Below, one piece after another: positions 9,684 through 24,042 of a stretch of DNA of 35,376 nt (its first letter is position 1; every line of letters starts with the position of its first letter). This stretch comes from Silene noctiflora (lineage: Eukaryota; Streptophyta; Magnoliopsida; Caryophyllales; Caryophyllaceae), in NCBI GenBank assembly GCA_009801015.1, contig VHZZ01001219.1, positions 20,325 through 55,700 of the forward strand, written 5' to 3'. A model generated the notes under the pieces. The model saw nothing but the letters and a program-made list of their open reading frames with translations, ran no database searches and was not told the DNA's origin. A program made the position numbers and the translations under genes.

Positions 9684-9714
9684 TTGGGTTGAGGTAGAAA
9701 AAAATCTTCAGCAA

Positions 9715-14010
<4,296 letters not shown>

Positions 14011-14604
14011 AATCATGCATAATCAAGTTATGAAGGAAAAAAGATGATCCTGCTGTGGGAGATGTCTATTAAGCTTATGAATATCTGTCTATTTTATCTT
14101 GTTGATGTTGTAAAAGCAGCTTTTAGAGAAATGAAAACACCAAGTCTCCCTGGACTCGAATGTGGATGTCCCCTTTTTTCGTATTTTAAACATCTAACTG
14201 GCCGTAACTCACAAAAAGTCGAACGAGTTTAATGTTTAGTGAATTGTTTGCTGTGAAATCAATGTACTGTCGGTTGCATGTGTCTAAAATGGTACCTCAT
14301 ATTATTTTTGGGTTGATTGCCTTTGTGCATTCTGTCAGTTATTAACATCGCTAATTGGCGCAGTGCATCCGTTTTCAGTCATCAAGATTGCTAGATGCTG
14401 TAATGCATCCTTTGTCAATAACATTGCTAATTGTCGTCATGTGTCCTCGCTTGAATTGTCAGTGCTTGGATGACATTGTCTTATTACGATCTTACTAATT
14501 CCATTCCAGCAGTACTTTTGTTAATTTCTCCATATTAGACTATTAGTTGGATCCCTTCCATAATGACAGTTTCTTTTCCCAAGCTTCCTGTTTTCTACCG
14601 TCTG

Positions 14605-14682
<78 letters not shown>

Positions 14683-15442
14683 GTTTGGGGTTGAAGATTG
14701 GGTTTTGAATTTGAACCATTGGTCAACCAGAAGATTTAGTTTCTTCCTTGGATAACGGGAGTTTCTTCCTGCTATAACTCTTTCTTTCATTCAATTGAAC
14801 GAACCCATCACACCATGTAGTGGTTGTAGTGGTGAGCCAGCAAATATGGTTGAAGCAGCAATATCAAGGTTTTATTTTGAGGTGCTACTGTGTTAGCACG
14901 ACCACCATGAACTTGTGACCGTTCTCGTTTAGTCATTTTACGATTCCAAGCCACCTGGTTCATACCTCTTTGCTCAATACCTCTATTTTCTTGAACGAGA
15001 AAAATTTATTTAGGTTGATCTTGAATAATATCAATTGATCGATAAAAGCAAGTGAAAGTCATTGACTTTCATGTCCCACTTGGAAGGAGTAAGATATGAG
15101 TATTTTATATACTCCGTATCAATTATAAAGTCATTATTTTATTGTCTAATTGCTGAAAAAATAGTAAGTTTATTTTAATGTTATTTATAACAATTAAAAC
15201 TTTAAAAAATTTCACATAACCTTTTAAAACCAATGGCTAAAGTCAATAATATAAATATTAATTAATATTTGGGTTTTAGTTGAATTTAATTGGGTTAAAT
15301 TTTATGATAATTTTAATCAAGAAGAAAGAAAACAATATAGCTCATGAGTCAAGAGTCAAGAGACTCCATGAGTCTCATGAATGAATGAATACTTATGAAT
15401 GAATTGGCGGTTCTAAAAAACAAGTGATCAAAAATAGGATAA
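14011..15442. other. Kinase 3'UTR and kinase-U11/U12-20K spacer
   Basis: The kinase 3'UTR probably runs from 14011 to about 14300. The rest is the spacer and promoter of the next gene. It contains the CT microsatellite at 14609-14679 and several TACTCCGTATC-like words (about 15110) that recall MITE ends. A possible upstream ORF of 14 codons at 15344-15388 precedes the 20K start if the transcript begins before it. No TATA box was picked with confidence. Confidence 0.5.
14609..14679. repeat. (CT)n microsatellite, about 35 units
   Basis: This is a pure CT dinucleotide run of 71 bp with no interruption. It is likely to vary in length between individuals and to be prone to assembly error. The Arg/Glu-repeat frame on the opposite strand (14521-14790) is a product of this run, not a gene. 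Confidence 0.98.
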
Positions 15443-17996
15443 ATGACGGTAGGAAAGTATTACTGCGATTACTGCGACAAGGAATTCCAAGACACAGCAG
15501 CAGCAAGGAAGCGTCATCTTCAAGGCACTGTTCATCTTCGTAATCGCAAACTTTGGTATCATTCTCTCTCTCTTCCTTCATCAGGTACTCTTTTTTTTTT
15601 TTTTACCCTTTCTTATTTACTCCGTATCTCCCTCTTAAAACCCTAATTTTCATCCATTTTTCCCCTTTCCGCAATTTATCATTTTCGTTGTTTTGTTCCA
15701 CCAAATGCAGACCATATTCACCTCAATGTACCCGCCAATTCCTCAGGAAATGGGGTTTGTAATCGCTTCGTTAAAACGGTACAAATCTCTTTTATCTTTT
15801 CTTGATTCAATTGTATTCAACAATTTGTTTGAATTGTGTTTTCGTACAAATTTTTGATAAGTCGGGTCAGGTTACAATTTATATTCAACAATTTGTTTCA
15901 ATTTATCGTAGAGACCGCCTTAATCTTAAGTCGGCTGCTTTTTGTGCTAAGTGGTTCATTTAAGCCGGTCTTAAGCAAGACCAGCTAATTGAACAATGTT
16001 TGGAATTTCATTTCGGTAAACATTAGTTGTGCTCGAGAATTTTGAAATATGTTCTATAAAATACAGAGTATAAAATTGTTTTCAAAAACAGCGCACCTCG
16101 CCCCTTGTCACCTCAGGACTACATCGCCTCAGTGTGCATCACGCCTTCTCAAAGTAAGCTGGTGTTGAAGATTTTCAAATGAAGTAAATACCCTCTTGTC
16201 ATTTTAGAATGGACTTTGTTAATTCATGCAAGTATGACTAATTTACTTGTCAGAACAATGGTCTGTCACCCTTTGTAGCTCTTTTTTTTCTTTTGCAAAT
16301 AGCCGAAGAATTTCTGTTGTTCTGCTTGTGATGGTAATTGTTAACTTCTCAAGATATGTGGGTACCCTTTTTATCTAGGGAGTCAATGTTCATTAAGTTC
16401 TTCGAAGAGTTGCTTCTTACATTAGGAAAGGTTTGTGATCGTAATGGAGAGGTCCAGTTCATGGCTATGATTTGATTATTTGTTATTGTTGGCTTTGATT
16501 TGTTGAAAAGATTAAGAGTGTGTTTGGATTGAGGGATTTGGAGGGAAAAGAAAGGGTGGGAGAGTAGGGGATTTAAAATCCCTTGTTTGGATAGCAAATG
16601 AGGGTGGAGGGAAATGGAGGGATCCAATTTCCCTCCTCCAAGCCTAATCAATATTTCTCCACAATAGGCAAGATTTGGAGGGAAATTGTATCCAAACACC
16701 CACACTCCATTTCCCCTCCCCTTCCCTTCTCTCCCTTTCCCTTCCCTCCTNNNNNNNNNNNNNNNNNNNNNNNNNNNNNNNNNNNNNNNNNNNNNNNNNN
16801 NNNNNNNNNNNNNNNNNNNNNNNNNNNNNNNNNNNNNNNNNNNNNNNNNNNNNNNNNNNNNNNNNNNNNNNNNNNNNNNNNNNNNNNNNNNNNNNNNNNN
16901 NNNNNNNNNNNNNNNNNNNNNNNNNNNNNNNNNNNNNNNNNNNNNNNNNNNNNNNNNNNNNNNNNNNNNNNNNNNNNNNNNNNNNNNNNNNNNNNNNNNN
17001 NNNNNCACCTTTGCTATCCAAACACACCCTAAAGGTAGTGTTTTTTAATTTTCGGATCTCATTTCCTGCAATTTGATTATAGTTAATTTGATGTTGAAGG
17101 GTTTTTGTCCATATGGAGACTCTTGCAAATACCATCACCCGATGCATAATCTGCAAGGCCCGATCATTCAAGGCGCATCTGGTAAGGCCTTTACTCCCCT
17201 CCCTCTTTTTTAGAAGACGGGTTAATGTTTGTTCTCTTGCAAATACCGTCACCCTAAAGTGTTTCTGAGTTGGCATGATGGATGTTTCAATTAGCGCGCA
17301 AAGTTCTGCTGTAGAAGGTTTATTTTTAACAGCATTAGTACGTAAATAAGGTACCATTTGTTGTGAAACACATAGGGCATCACCGCTTCACTCTTTTAAC
17401 TGTAACCATTTTTCATGGTTTCTTTGGTGTACACCTTAAAACCATCTCCAGCGATGGTAGGTAAGACAAACTCTTTGGTGAATTTTATTCAGAAAAGCTT
17501 CCGTATGTTGTGTTGACGAGTTGAGTTAAGGTACTCTCAAATATTTTTACTCACAACATCTAGGGTGCTTGGTCTTGAAGACATATTTGTCAATGTTAAA
17601 TTGTGTGCTCATTAGTCATTACTGGACCATTTTGCACTGCATAATATAACTTTTATAAGATCCAACCAGCTACAGAATGATTTCCTGTTTTATTTGTAGA
17701 TGGTACTTGTCATAATTTTGCTGATCTTATTAAAACGTACAAATAGCTGTAGGCATTGCTGGCAGTTTACAACCTTCAGAAGGGGATTCTTTGCAAGGTA
17801 TACACGTTCTTCACTAGCATTTCATGAATGATGTTCTCTGTTTGATTCAGTATTTTTGTTTCTTATAATGTGTCAAAATGTTGCAGGTCATGTAGTTCGA
17901 CAAAGTTTTGGGATGTCTTTGGGTAATTTACCTCCATCTCTTATGCCTCCTCCTGAAGGTGGATATCCATCTCTTCCGTTTGTTGATTGGGGATGA
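15443..17996 (+). CDS. U11/U12 snRNP 20 kDa protein (ZMAT5-like zinc finger)
   Basis: This is a complete 150-aa gene in five exons: 15443-15584, 15711-15778, 17100-17181, 17747-17797 and 17887-17996, with GT-AG introns and one open frame. Residues 1-31 form a U1-type C2H2 finger (C8, C11, H25, H31 in KYYCDYCDKEF...H). A CCCH finger follows (C64, C73, C79, H83 in VCNRFVKTGFCPYGDSCKYHH). The C-terminus, NLPPSLMPPPEGGYPSLPFV then DWG, matches the plant 'zinc finger CCCH domain-containing protein 3' / U11/U12-20K family from memory. Members sit in the U11/U12 di-snRNP, which recognises minor (U12-type) introns in the nucleus. The gene's own introns look like ordinary U2-type. Intron 2 is 1321 bp because it carries a Tourist-like element and an assembly gap; neither touches the exons. 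Another inverted repeat (about 15905-15990, GAGACCGCCTTAA / TTAAGCAAGACCAG) lies in the same intron. Confidence 0.93.
16516..17029. mobile_element. Tourist-like (PIF/Harbinger) MITE in U11/U12-20K intron 2
   Basis: The ends are GAGTGTGTTTGGAT (16516-16529) and ATCCAAACACACCC (17016-17029), inverted repeats with one mismatch. The element is flanked by TAA at 16513-16515 and 17030-17032, the 3-bp duplication of PIF/Harbinger transposons. The body is GGAGGGAAATGGAGGG-rich and repeats the end-like word GTTTGGATAGCAAA internally (about 16581-16594), so a second copy may be nested. Because of the gap, 514 bp is not its true length. Confidence 0.8.
16751..17005. other. 255-base assembly gap (N)
   Basis: The gap lies wholly inside the Tourist-like MITE, in low-complexity CCCTTCC / GGAGGG sequence that is hard to assemble. 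Open frames that run through the Ns are artefacts. The gap does not interrupt an exon under the proposed model. Confidence 0.98.
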
Positions 17997-18145
17997 TCCC
18001 CAGTGTAGGTAATCTCTTTCCAGGCTTCAAGCTGCGAGTTTCTTTCTTTATCCAATATTCCAATGTCATCTTTTATTCACTGTATTTACAATATGATCTC
18101 TATGAATCCTTTGTGTTGGATTTATATTTTATTTGGTAGACTACT

Positions 18146-19265
18146 TGATAGGAATGCAGAAGTGAATTGAATGTATTTAACAAGTGTTGGCATGGGTTGA
18201 CACTCTTGACAGTCACGCCCCGGCCGTGATGGAATACTGATCGACATGTGTTGATATTTAATTCGAAACCCACCTAGGCTTCTCAATGAGTGCTCAAAGC
18301 TAAAGAACTATTTAGTTTTAAACAAGTTTCGAATTACTTTCTCAAATCGGATTTTGATCAAACTTGATCGGAGTTTCTGAGTTTTTATTATGCAAATTGA
18401 ATGAATGATATTGAATACAAAACATCATATTTATCGCTTCAAAAGACTTATTTAGCTAGGAGTAGGAAAACTAATTTTTCCCGACTCCTTGTTCTACCGA
18501 CTAATAAACTAATAATGGCACAACAATTGCCTTATTATATTCCTACTAGATAATGCTGAATAATGGAGTAACTAATTATAGTCGAGTTACACAACTCAAC
18601 ATGGTCCTTTCACGACGAGGACTCCAACGCCAATTCTTCTACTATTTCATTATGCTTGTCTTCTTGATAATCAACCACGTAAACATTCCGTGGATTTTTA
18701 ATTTTGATAGAGTCCAACGTTTCTTCGTCGCCATTTATCAAATATTGGCGGAACATTTTAAATCTAACAAATAATTAATGTCATCTTGAATTTGTTCACT
18801 AAAAAATAATTCATCATTGGGAACAAATATAGAAGAAGGTCTGATACCACTTATGATACGAATGCGGAAGCGAATTGAATGTATTTAACGAGTGTTGGCA
18901 TGGGTTGCGAGTCACGCACCAGTCGTGATAGAATACTAATCAATATGTGTTGGTATTTGATTTGAAACCTGCCTAGGCTTCGGACCAATGAGTGCTCAAA
19001 ACCAAAGACCTATTTAGTTTTAAATGAGATTTGAATTTGAATTACGTACGTCAAATCATTGTCTCAAGTTAAAGAGGTCTTTAACTTAGACAAACATTTG
19101 TTCGAAATCTAGGTGAATCTTCGACCCGAATATCCTTTTTATTTTGTTTTATCTTGTTTGTGAAGTACATCTGTTCAAAGCTATATAAACACTTCAGATA
19201 TTCAACCAACTGTCCTATTTGTTATTTCCTGCCTGAAGTTCATAACTCGATTAAGATTCGTATCA
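18146..19265 (-). mobile_element. Small LTR retroelement (TRIM-like) with 5-bp duplications
   Basis: This 1.12-kb fossil is flanked by CTACT at 18141-18145 and 19266-19270. The right terminal repeat (18854-19265, about 412 bp) begins TGATACGAAT and ends ATTCGTATCA, the short inverted tips usual for LTRs. The left repeat begins TGATAGGAATGC and matches the right for about 190 bp before diverging. Next to the right repeat, the minus strand reads TGGTATCAGA (18849-18840), the primer-binding site for initiator methionine tRNA, which sets the orientation. The interior is only about 0.5 kb with no recognisable gag or pol. The element looks old and degraded. Confidence 0.7.
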
Positions 19266-19320
19266 CTACTGTTGTATTCAACAATTGTAATTGGTGATGA
19301 CAGATACGGTGATCAGCTTA

Positions 19321-19613
19321 AGACTTAGTTTGAAAATGCGCAACGCGAGGCGCCCTATTTTTCAAATAAATTTTGGGGAACAATAGCCTTTTTAAGAGTT
19401 TTCAAGTTAGCTAACATGTCGAGTAAAGTTAGGAATAACGGGAAAAAGAAATGGAGAGCCGTGTCTAAAAGATAGGGAAAGTGCGTACTAGTTAGCCTTA
19501 TTAGGCGAGCCTTGTCTAAAAGGCGCACCTAAAACGCACCGAGGTGTTTTGGCTAGTGCCTCATCCAAGGGGCGCCTTAGGTGCACTCAAGCCGCGCTTT
19601 TTTAAACTAAGGC
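19321..19613. mobile_element. GCGCC-rich repeat with CTTAGTTT inverted ends
   Basis: CTTAGTTTGAAAATGCGC (19324-19341) pairs with GCGCTTTTTTAAACTAAG (19594-19611). Between them are repeated AGGCGC / GCGCCT words. This is a widespread type of plant dispersed repeat (GCGCCTTAGGCGC style). No target duplication was found and the superfamily is not assigned. Confidence 0.55.
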
Positions 19614-19782
19614 TTAGGTAACTTACTAGTAATATTAAGAGCTTTAACAAATCTTGATAGTAGCTATTTTAAGAAATACAACTTCAATACTGAATGTGTT
19701 TTTGTAGTTGTTTGAGTCTGGTGATCAATCCATGCAATAATTTAATCTGTGGTTGAATAATGTTTTGCTCACTGGAATACCA

Positions 19783-20211
19783 ATGGGAAAATACCATGGA
19801 GTATTGTTTGATTCTATTCATGGCTTGAAGTTGAATAATCGTTCTCTTCGTGTACTAGTAGATTCCAGATTTCATAGTCTTGAAATGTCTGATCTCACAA
19901 ATTTGACATGCAACAGAAAGAGTGAAATAAGAACACCATCAATTGATGCTAAAGATCTTTCAAAGGACCAAGCCGCATCAACTATTGTAGCAGGCAAAGT
20001 GTTTACTGTAAAAGAGGCAAGAGTAGCATCCAAGGGTACATTACTACTTCATGAGTCTTGTGTGAGACGGTCTCATACTCTCATATATGAGATTTGCCCA
20101 TATTACCAAATATTTATCAATTCTTCCTTTAGTTATATGGTCAATGGGGTGGTCTCATATATGAGACTATATCAGATAATCTCTATTTGGCATCTTTTCT
20201 GTTTTCTGTAG
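19783..20211 (+). CDS. Unrecognised open frame, possible orphan exon
   Basis: The frame opens at 19753; the first ATG at 19783 gives 142 aa beginning MGKYHGVLFDSIHGLKLNNR. Up to about residue 85 (VASK, near 20035) the composition looks like ordinary protein, and no family is recognised. The rest is read through a MITE (20056-20170), so the natural end is probably earlier. A GT at AAGG|GTACAT (20036-20037) could splice to CTGTAG|CAATTGG (exon from 20212), giving a hydrophobic, Cys-containing tail. No promoter is seen and no upstream exon joins convincingly. It could be a degraded gene fragment or a captured exon. Confidence 0.25.
   Translation: MGKYHGVLFDSIHGLKLNNRSLRVLVDSRFHSLEMSDLTNLTCNRKSEIRTPSIDAKDLSKDQAASTIVAGKVFTVKEARVASKGTLLLHESCVRRSHTLIYEICPYYQIFINSSFSYMVNGVVSYMRLYQIISIWHLFCFL
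20056..20170. mobile_element. GAGACGGTCTC-type MITE
   Basis: The left arm TTGTGTGAGACGGTCTCATA (20059-20078) and the right palindrome GTCTCATATATGAGAC (20152-20167) are the hairpin style of the Mutator-type MITE at 1824-1965. TCATATATGAGA appears twice. A clean 9-bp duplication could not be read, so exact borders are uncertain. Confidence 0.5.
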
Positions 20212-20290
20212 CAATTGGCATGTTATATGTCTCCTATTCCTGTATCAATATCTTAAAATGCCGGCAAGAAAACCAGGTATAGATTCTATT

Positions 20291-20698
20291 TTCAGAGTGA
20301 TGTCGTCAAATATCCAAATATATGGTGTTTTGAGGTTATAATCGGGGATAAATAAAGCACCTATTTTAGAGTTATTATCCCATATCCTATTCTAGATGGA
20401 AGTGTGTTGCTGGGGAATCATGCGCAGTTTTTCTAGTGCCAAAAACTGTGCATTCTTATGAATGACAATATATTGCACTGTGAATAGGAATTTTTTCAGT
20501 GTGGTCGTCAAATATCCAACTATATGGTATTTTGCGGTTATAATGGGGGGAAAAGCACCTATGTTAGAGTCGTACCATCTCCTATTCTAAGTGGAAGTGT
20601 TGCTGGGTAATCATGCGCAGTTTTTCTAGTGTCAAAAACTGTGCATTCGTATGAATGACAAAGATATTTTACTGCAAATAGCAAATTTTTTTCAAAGT
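20291..20698. repeat. 204-bp tandem duplication
   Basis: Copy 1 (20291-20494) and copy 2 (20495-20698) share GTCGTCAAATATCCAA, TATGGT(G/A)TTTTG(A/C)GGTTATAAT, AAAGCACCTAT, TCCTATTCTA, and ATCATGCGCAGTTTTTCTAG followed by AAAAACTGTGCATTC. Within each unit AAACTGTGCAT and ATGCGCAGTTTTT form a hairpin. Divergence is modest, with a few small gaps. No gene is involved. Confidence 0.8.
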
Positions 20699-22855
20699 AA
20701 TACTCAATAAAAAATAAACTATCAAAATGAGGTTCAATTTCGGATAATTTTAATTTTTTTTTTCTTTTTTTTAAAAAAAAAAAAAAAAAAAAAGAATTCT
20801 CAATAACAAAGAAACTACTAGATTCTAGATTCATAGCCTATAGCCACTGAGCGGTTTTGAACTATAGTTGAAAATAAAAACTGAGCCTACGCAGAAAAGA
20901 TAAATTCTTTTAGTCAAGCCCCATTTTGATAATTTATTTATTAGGAAGCATTATTTTGAAAAAAAAAAACTCTGGAGTAGCTCTTTGTTAATGTTGAAAG
21001 TGCAGGATTAAATCTTTCCTTCACACTCATTGTCGTCTTATCGTCTTAGACTCTTAGGCAAGTTTTATATCTTATCGTCTTAGGCAAGTTTTATATTTAA
21101 GAATGATGCTATGGTTTATTGAATTGTCAGTTAGGCCTTACGCCTATGTCCGACGTATCTCTTTCCCGCCATTCCCATACCAGTATACCACCTCATGGCA
21201 GCAACCGCCCCCACCCTTGCTCCCACCAGTTGTAACTAGAGTACATCCCTCGTACAATCCATCCTACATGACTACATTCTTTTGCCACTATTGACACTGT
21301 TTAAACATCAACAAAGTCTATGTTCACAACACAATGCATCTCTCTCATGTTGTTCACCCAATGAGCAGCCCTACTGTCAGTTCACTGACATGACTGGGTC
21401 CTGGGACTGCGAAGTCCCAATTTGTCCAATAAAGTTTCCCACAAACCTCATACCAATAAGCACTACTGCACTAGTTCACAACTAACCCATGAAGGAGAGG
21501 CAAACATTAGAAGCATCATTGAAGGTGTAAAGTATTGAATATGTGTGGAGGAAAAAGAGAGAGCAACATGATGTAAGATTGAGTGTGTGTGGATATTTTG
21601 AGGGAAGGGGAATGAAGGAAGAGTAAGGAAATTTGGGTGGTGTAGTGGAGAAAAAATAAGAAAAATCATTCCAAATATTTACCAAGTCCCAACGTGAGGG
21701 GTTGGTTCGTTAAACTCTCGAGCCGAGCAAAGCTCGAGCTGTCTCATCTCATTATCACCCCTTAAACATGAGAGACTCAGCAACGCATACATGAATAAGT
21801 ACAAGTCGCAATTGGGTCATTCTAGTTGGTTGGATTGGGTTAAGCGGGTTGAGTTATGTTCAGTTCGGGTTATAGCAGGTCTAAGGATGTGAGTCTACAG
21901 GTTATGTAAGGTCATAGTCAGATAGGGTCATTATCGGGTGACAAGTTTCGTTTGGCCGTGTGGTTATCAACATAGATTTTACTTGATATCTTATATTTTC
22001 ATATTCGGACTAGTAATTTCATGTTTATATTACTATTTACTAGTGTATTTTGTGCATCTACTTGAGTTTTCATCTAAAATAGTAATCCGTAAAAGAGAAA
22101 TGACAACTTGATATTTCTAGTGGTTGGGTGTTGAGCTAATATCTTATCAAGTTATCCTTTTAGTTGAGTCATTTCCACATCCACTCATCTGGAGTTGGTT
22201 TCTGTTTGGATCGTTTTATGACAAAAAAGTTGTTTTTGATTACTGTTTAACTTGAGTCAGGTCGGTTAAGATTCAGCAATTACACGAGTTCCATGGAGTT
22301 GGACTTGAATCAGATTCTTGAATCGGGTTAGTTTTTACCAGCTCTAATTGTAGGTGGATAACCCACTAGAGAAGCTTTGATTCATGAATAGAAACATGAA
22401 ATGGAAGAAAAGCTTATAAACCATACAAAGGTGGTGAACCCACTGAAGTGGTGGTCCATGTGGGAGAAGAATTAAAGGGTATCAGGCTTTTAGATCCTTT
22501 ATTGTTTCCAAAATATTTCTTTTATACATTCTGTTTTTAATTTATTGTAATAATAATATAAAGAGAATGTTACCGACCAATAACGAGCACTTAGCAGCAT
22601 AGTGCAAATCCGCATTGGGAGTCGGCGCCAAAATGACTGCTCGTGGGAGTTTATTTCTTGTATTTGTGCGGTTCTCTCATCCCTTTGCCAACCCCACTTT
22701 TTTTGAGTTTTCGTGGCTAATAACACCCTTAGCCATTGCAATATGTTAAATTATGCAAATAGAGGGGAAATAGACTACTCCTTATTATTTCATTAGTCGA
22801 AGAAGTTCTACCCTAAAACTCATCGGTAATAGAGGAAGTTGTCCGTTAATTTATA
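20699..22855. other. Gene-free stretch with simple repeats
   Basis: An abutting T-tract and A-tract (about 20752-20793) can fold back on themselves. A short tandem duplication of CTTATCGTCTTAGGCAAG occurs at about 21036-21090. A GC-richer part at 21103-21485 is open in two + frames, has Pro-rich stretches and matches no known family. From about 21690 to 22340 GGGTT- and CTCGAGC-type words suggest old dispersed repeats. Nothing supports a gene. Confidence 0.45.
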
Positions 22856-22992
22856 TCCCTTCCGTCTCGGTTATTTGTTTACCTATTCAATTTTTGAGTG
22901 TCTCATTTATTTATTTACTTTTCTATATTAGGAATGTTTCTAATTGTTAATTTGATCTTTCCATTCATTATTGTCCGACAGACGGAGGGAGA
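22856..22992. mobile_element. Stowaway MITE
   Basis: The left end CCCTTCCGTCTCGGTTATTT and right end GACAGACGGAGGGAG are inverted repeats of the CTCCCTCCGT type. The interior TTTTTGAGTGTCTCATTTAT is the usual Stowaway/Tc1-mariner body. The element is about 135 bp, non-coding, in an AT-rich setting. The TA duplication is not unambiguous. It serves as the uninterrupted reference for the split copy at 6083-7450. Confidence 0.65.
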
Positions 22993-24033
22993 GAGTGAAG
23001 GGTTAGGTTAAACTCTCTTCCGTTTGTATCCACGTGGGATATACTCACATGTACAAATCATGAGTTTCTTCACACTCTCACTCACATATTAGGTCTATTT
23101 TCCGATTGGAAAGAAGCTCTGCGTGAGGTAAAGAAGCCTCACCCAGAGATTTCACAATATCTTATTATAAAACCAAAAAGCCTTGGACCATTGCAACATT
23201 TATTTTACGGTGAAGTTATTCCAAAGATTTCACAGTATTTTATTATAAAACCAAAATACTCTTGTTAGTTAAATTAGTACTCCGAATTAAATTTTTTAAC
23301 CATTAACCAAAAAATGACCCAACACAAAATGACTCATATTCGAAAATGGCTTGGCTCCATCCAAAGTGTCATTTCTACACCATCATTTAAGCTATTTTTT
23401 TAGGGTTATGCTCACATTTACTCAATCATGGACATGAATGACCATTATACCCTTGTCATTTCTACACATCATTTTCATCTTATTTCAGTCCCCAATAATA
23501 AACCAACACAATCAAACATAACATCATTTTCATCTTATTTCAATCCCCAATAATAAACCTACACAATCAAACATAACGAACCCAGGGTAACAATCATAAC
23601 TCACCCAAATTCCTGTTTAATTTGCTTTGTCTAAGATCATAATAATTCTTGGTAATAATCAAGGTAAAACAACATACAATAGAAGAACCCCAATCTGGAG
23701 ATAAGTTTTCTTGCCATGATCTTCATGCTTGTTAATAGAACTTGAGTACACTAACTTTTAGACGTTAAATGAAAAGCAATATTTATGGTGCTTTAATCAA
23801 ATGAAACCTTCGTAATGTCTCTTAACCCTATTAATCTACCAAAGAAAAGAAACAATGGCGTCGCTAATGATTACACGACCTGTAAGTTTTTATCCATGGT
23901 TTATTTGCAGAAAACTAAACAGGTCTGTCAAAACCCATTTTAGCACTCGTAACACTGGATAACATTAATATTAGTGTAAAAATTAAGTAGAACACTTTCA
24001 TAGAATCAATGAAAATATTATTGATCTAGATAA
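22993..24033. other. Gene-free stretch with two local duplications
   Basis: AT-rich intergenic DNA. AGATTTCACA followed by TATTATAAAACCAAAA occurs at about 23146 and again at about 23225. The 55-bp tandem copy at 23468-23577 is listed separately. No reading frame of interest. Confidence 0.5.
23468..23577. repeat. Near-perfect 55-bp tandem duplication
   Basis: Copy 1 (23468-23522) and copy 2 (23523-23577) both read ATCATTTTCATCTTATTTCA through CAATCAAACATAAC, with only a couple of substitutions (CAGTCC/CAATCC and AACCAAC/AACCTAC). The copies are adjacent with no spacer, so this is a recent local duplication, or a polymorphic or assembly copy-number site. Confidence 0.92.
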
Positions 24034-24042
24034 CTTTTTAAT

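Larger units (their letters stand above)
8700..9714 (+). other. 5'UTR and leader intron of the kinase gene
   Basis: A CT-rich leader at about 8710-8871 is typical of plant 5'UTRs. A good donor (CG|GTAATT, GT at 8872) and an acceptor (TTGTTAG|, AG at 9670-9671) define an 800-bp leader intron. The second 5'UTR exon (9672-9714) leads to the ATG at 9715. Plant SK11/SK12-type genes often have such a leader intron. The transcription start is not visible directly. Confidence 0.6.

Noticed and set aside
9676-9714. N-terminal extension of the kinase from a TTG codon
   Set aside because: TTG is not a normal plant start, and the ATG at 9715 gives the conserved MASVG start.
14521-14790. 89-aa minus-strand frame with Arg-Glu repeats
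   Set aside because: Produced by the CT microsatellite; no start context, splice sites or family.
16349-17357. Several long open frames through the N run on both strands
   Set aside because: They are open only because Ns are translated as X. The flanks are MITE sequence.
20752-20793. T-tract/A-tract as a processed-pseudogene or SINE tail
   Set aside because: The two tracts abut as an inverted pair and no retrogene body or target duplication is seen.
22499-22741. 80-aa minus-strand frame
   Set aside because: No family resemblance, no promoter or splice signals; likely chance.
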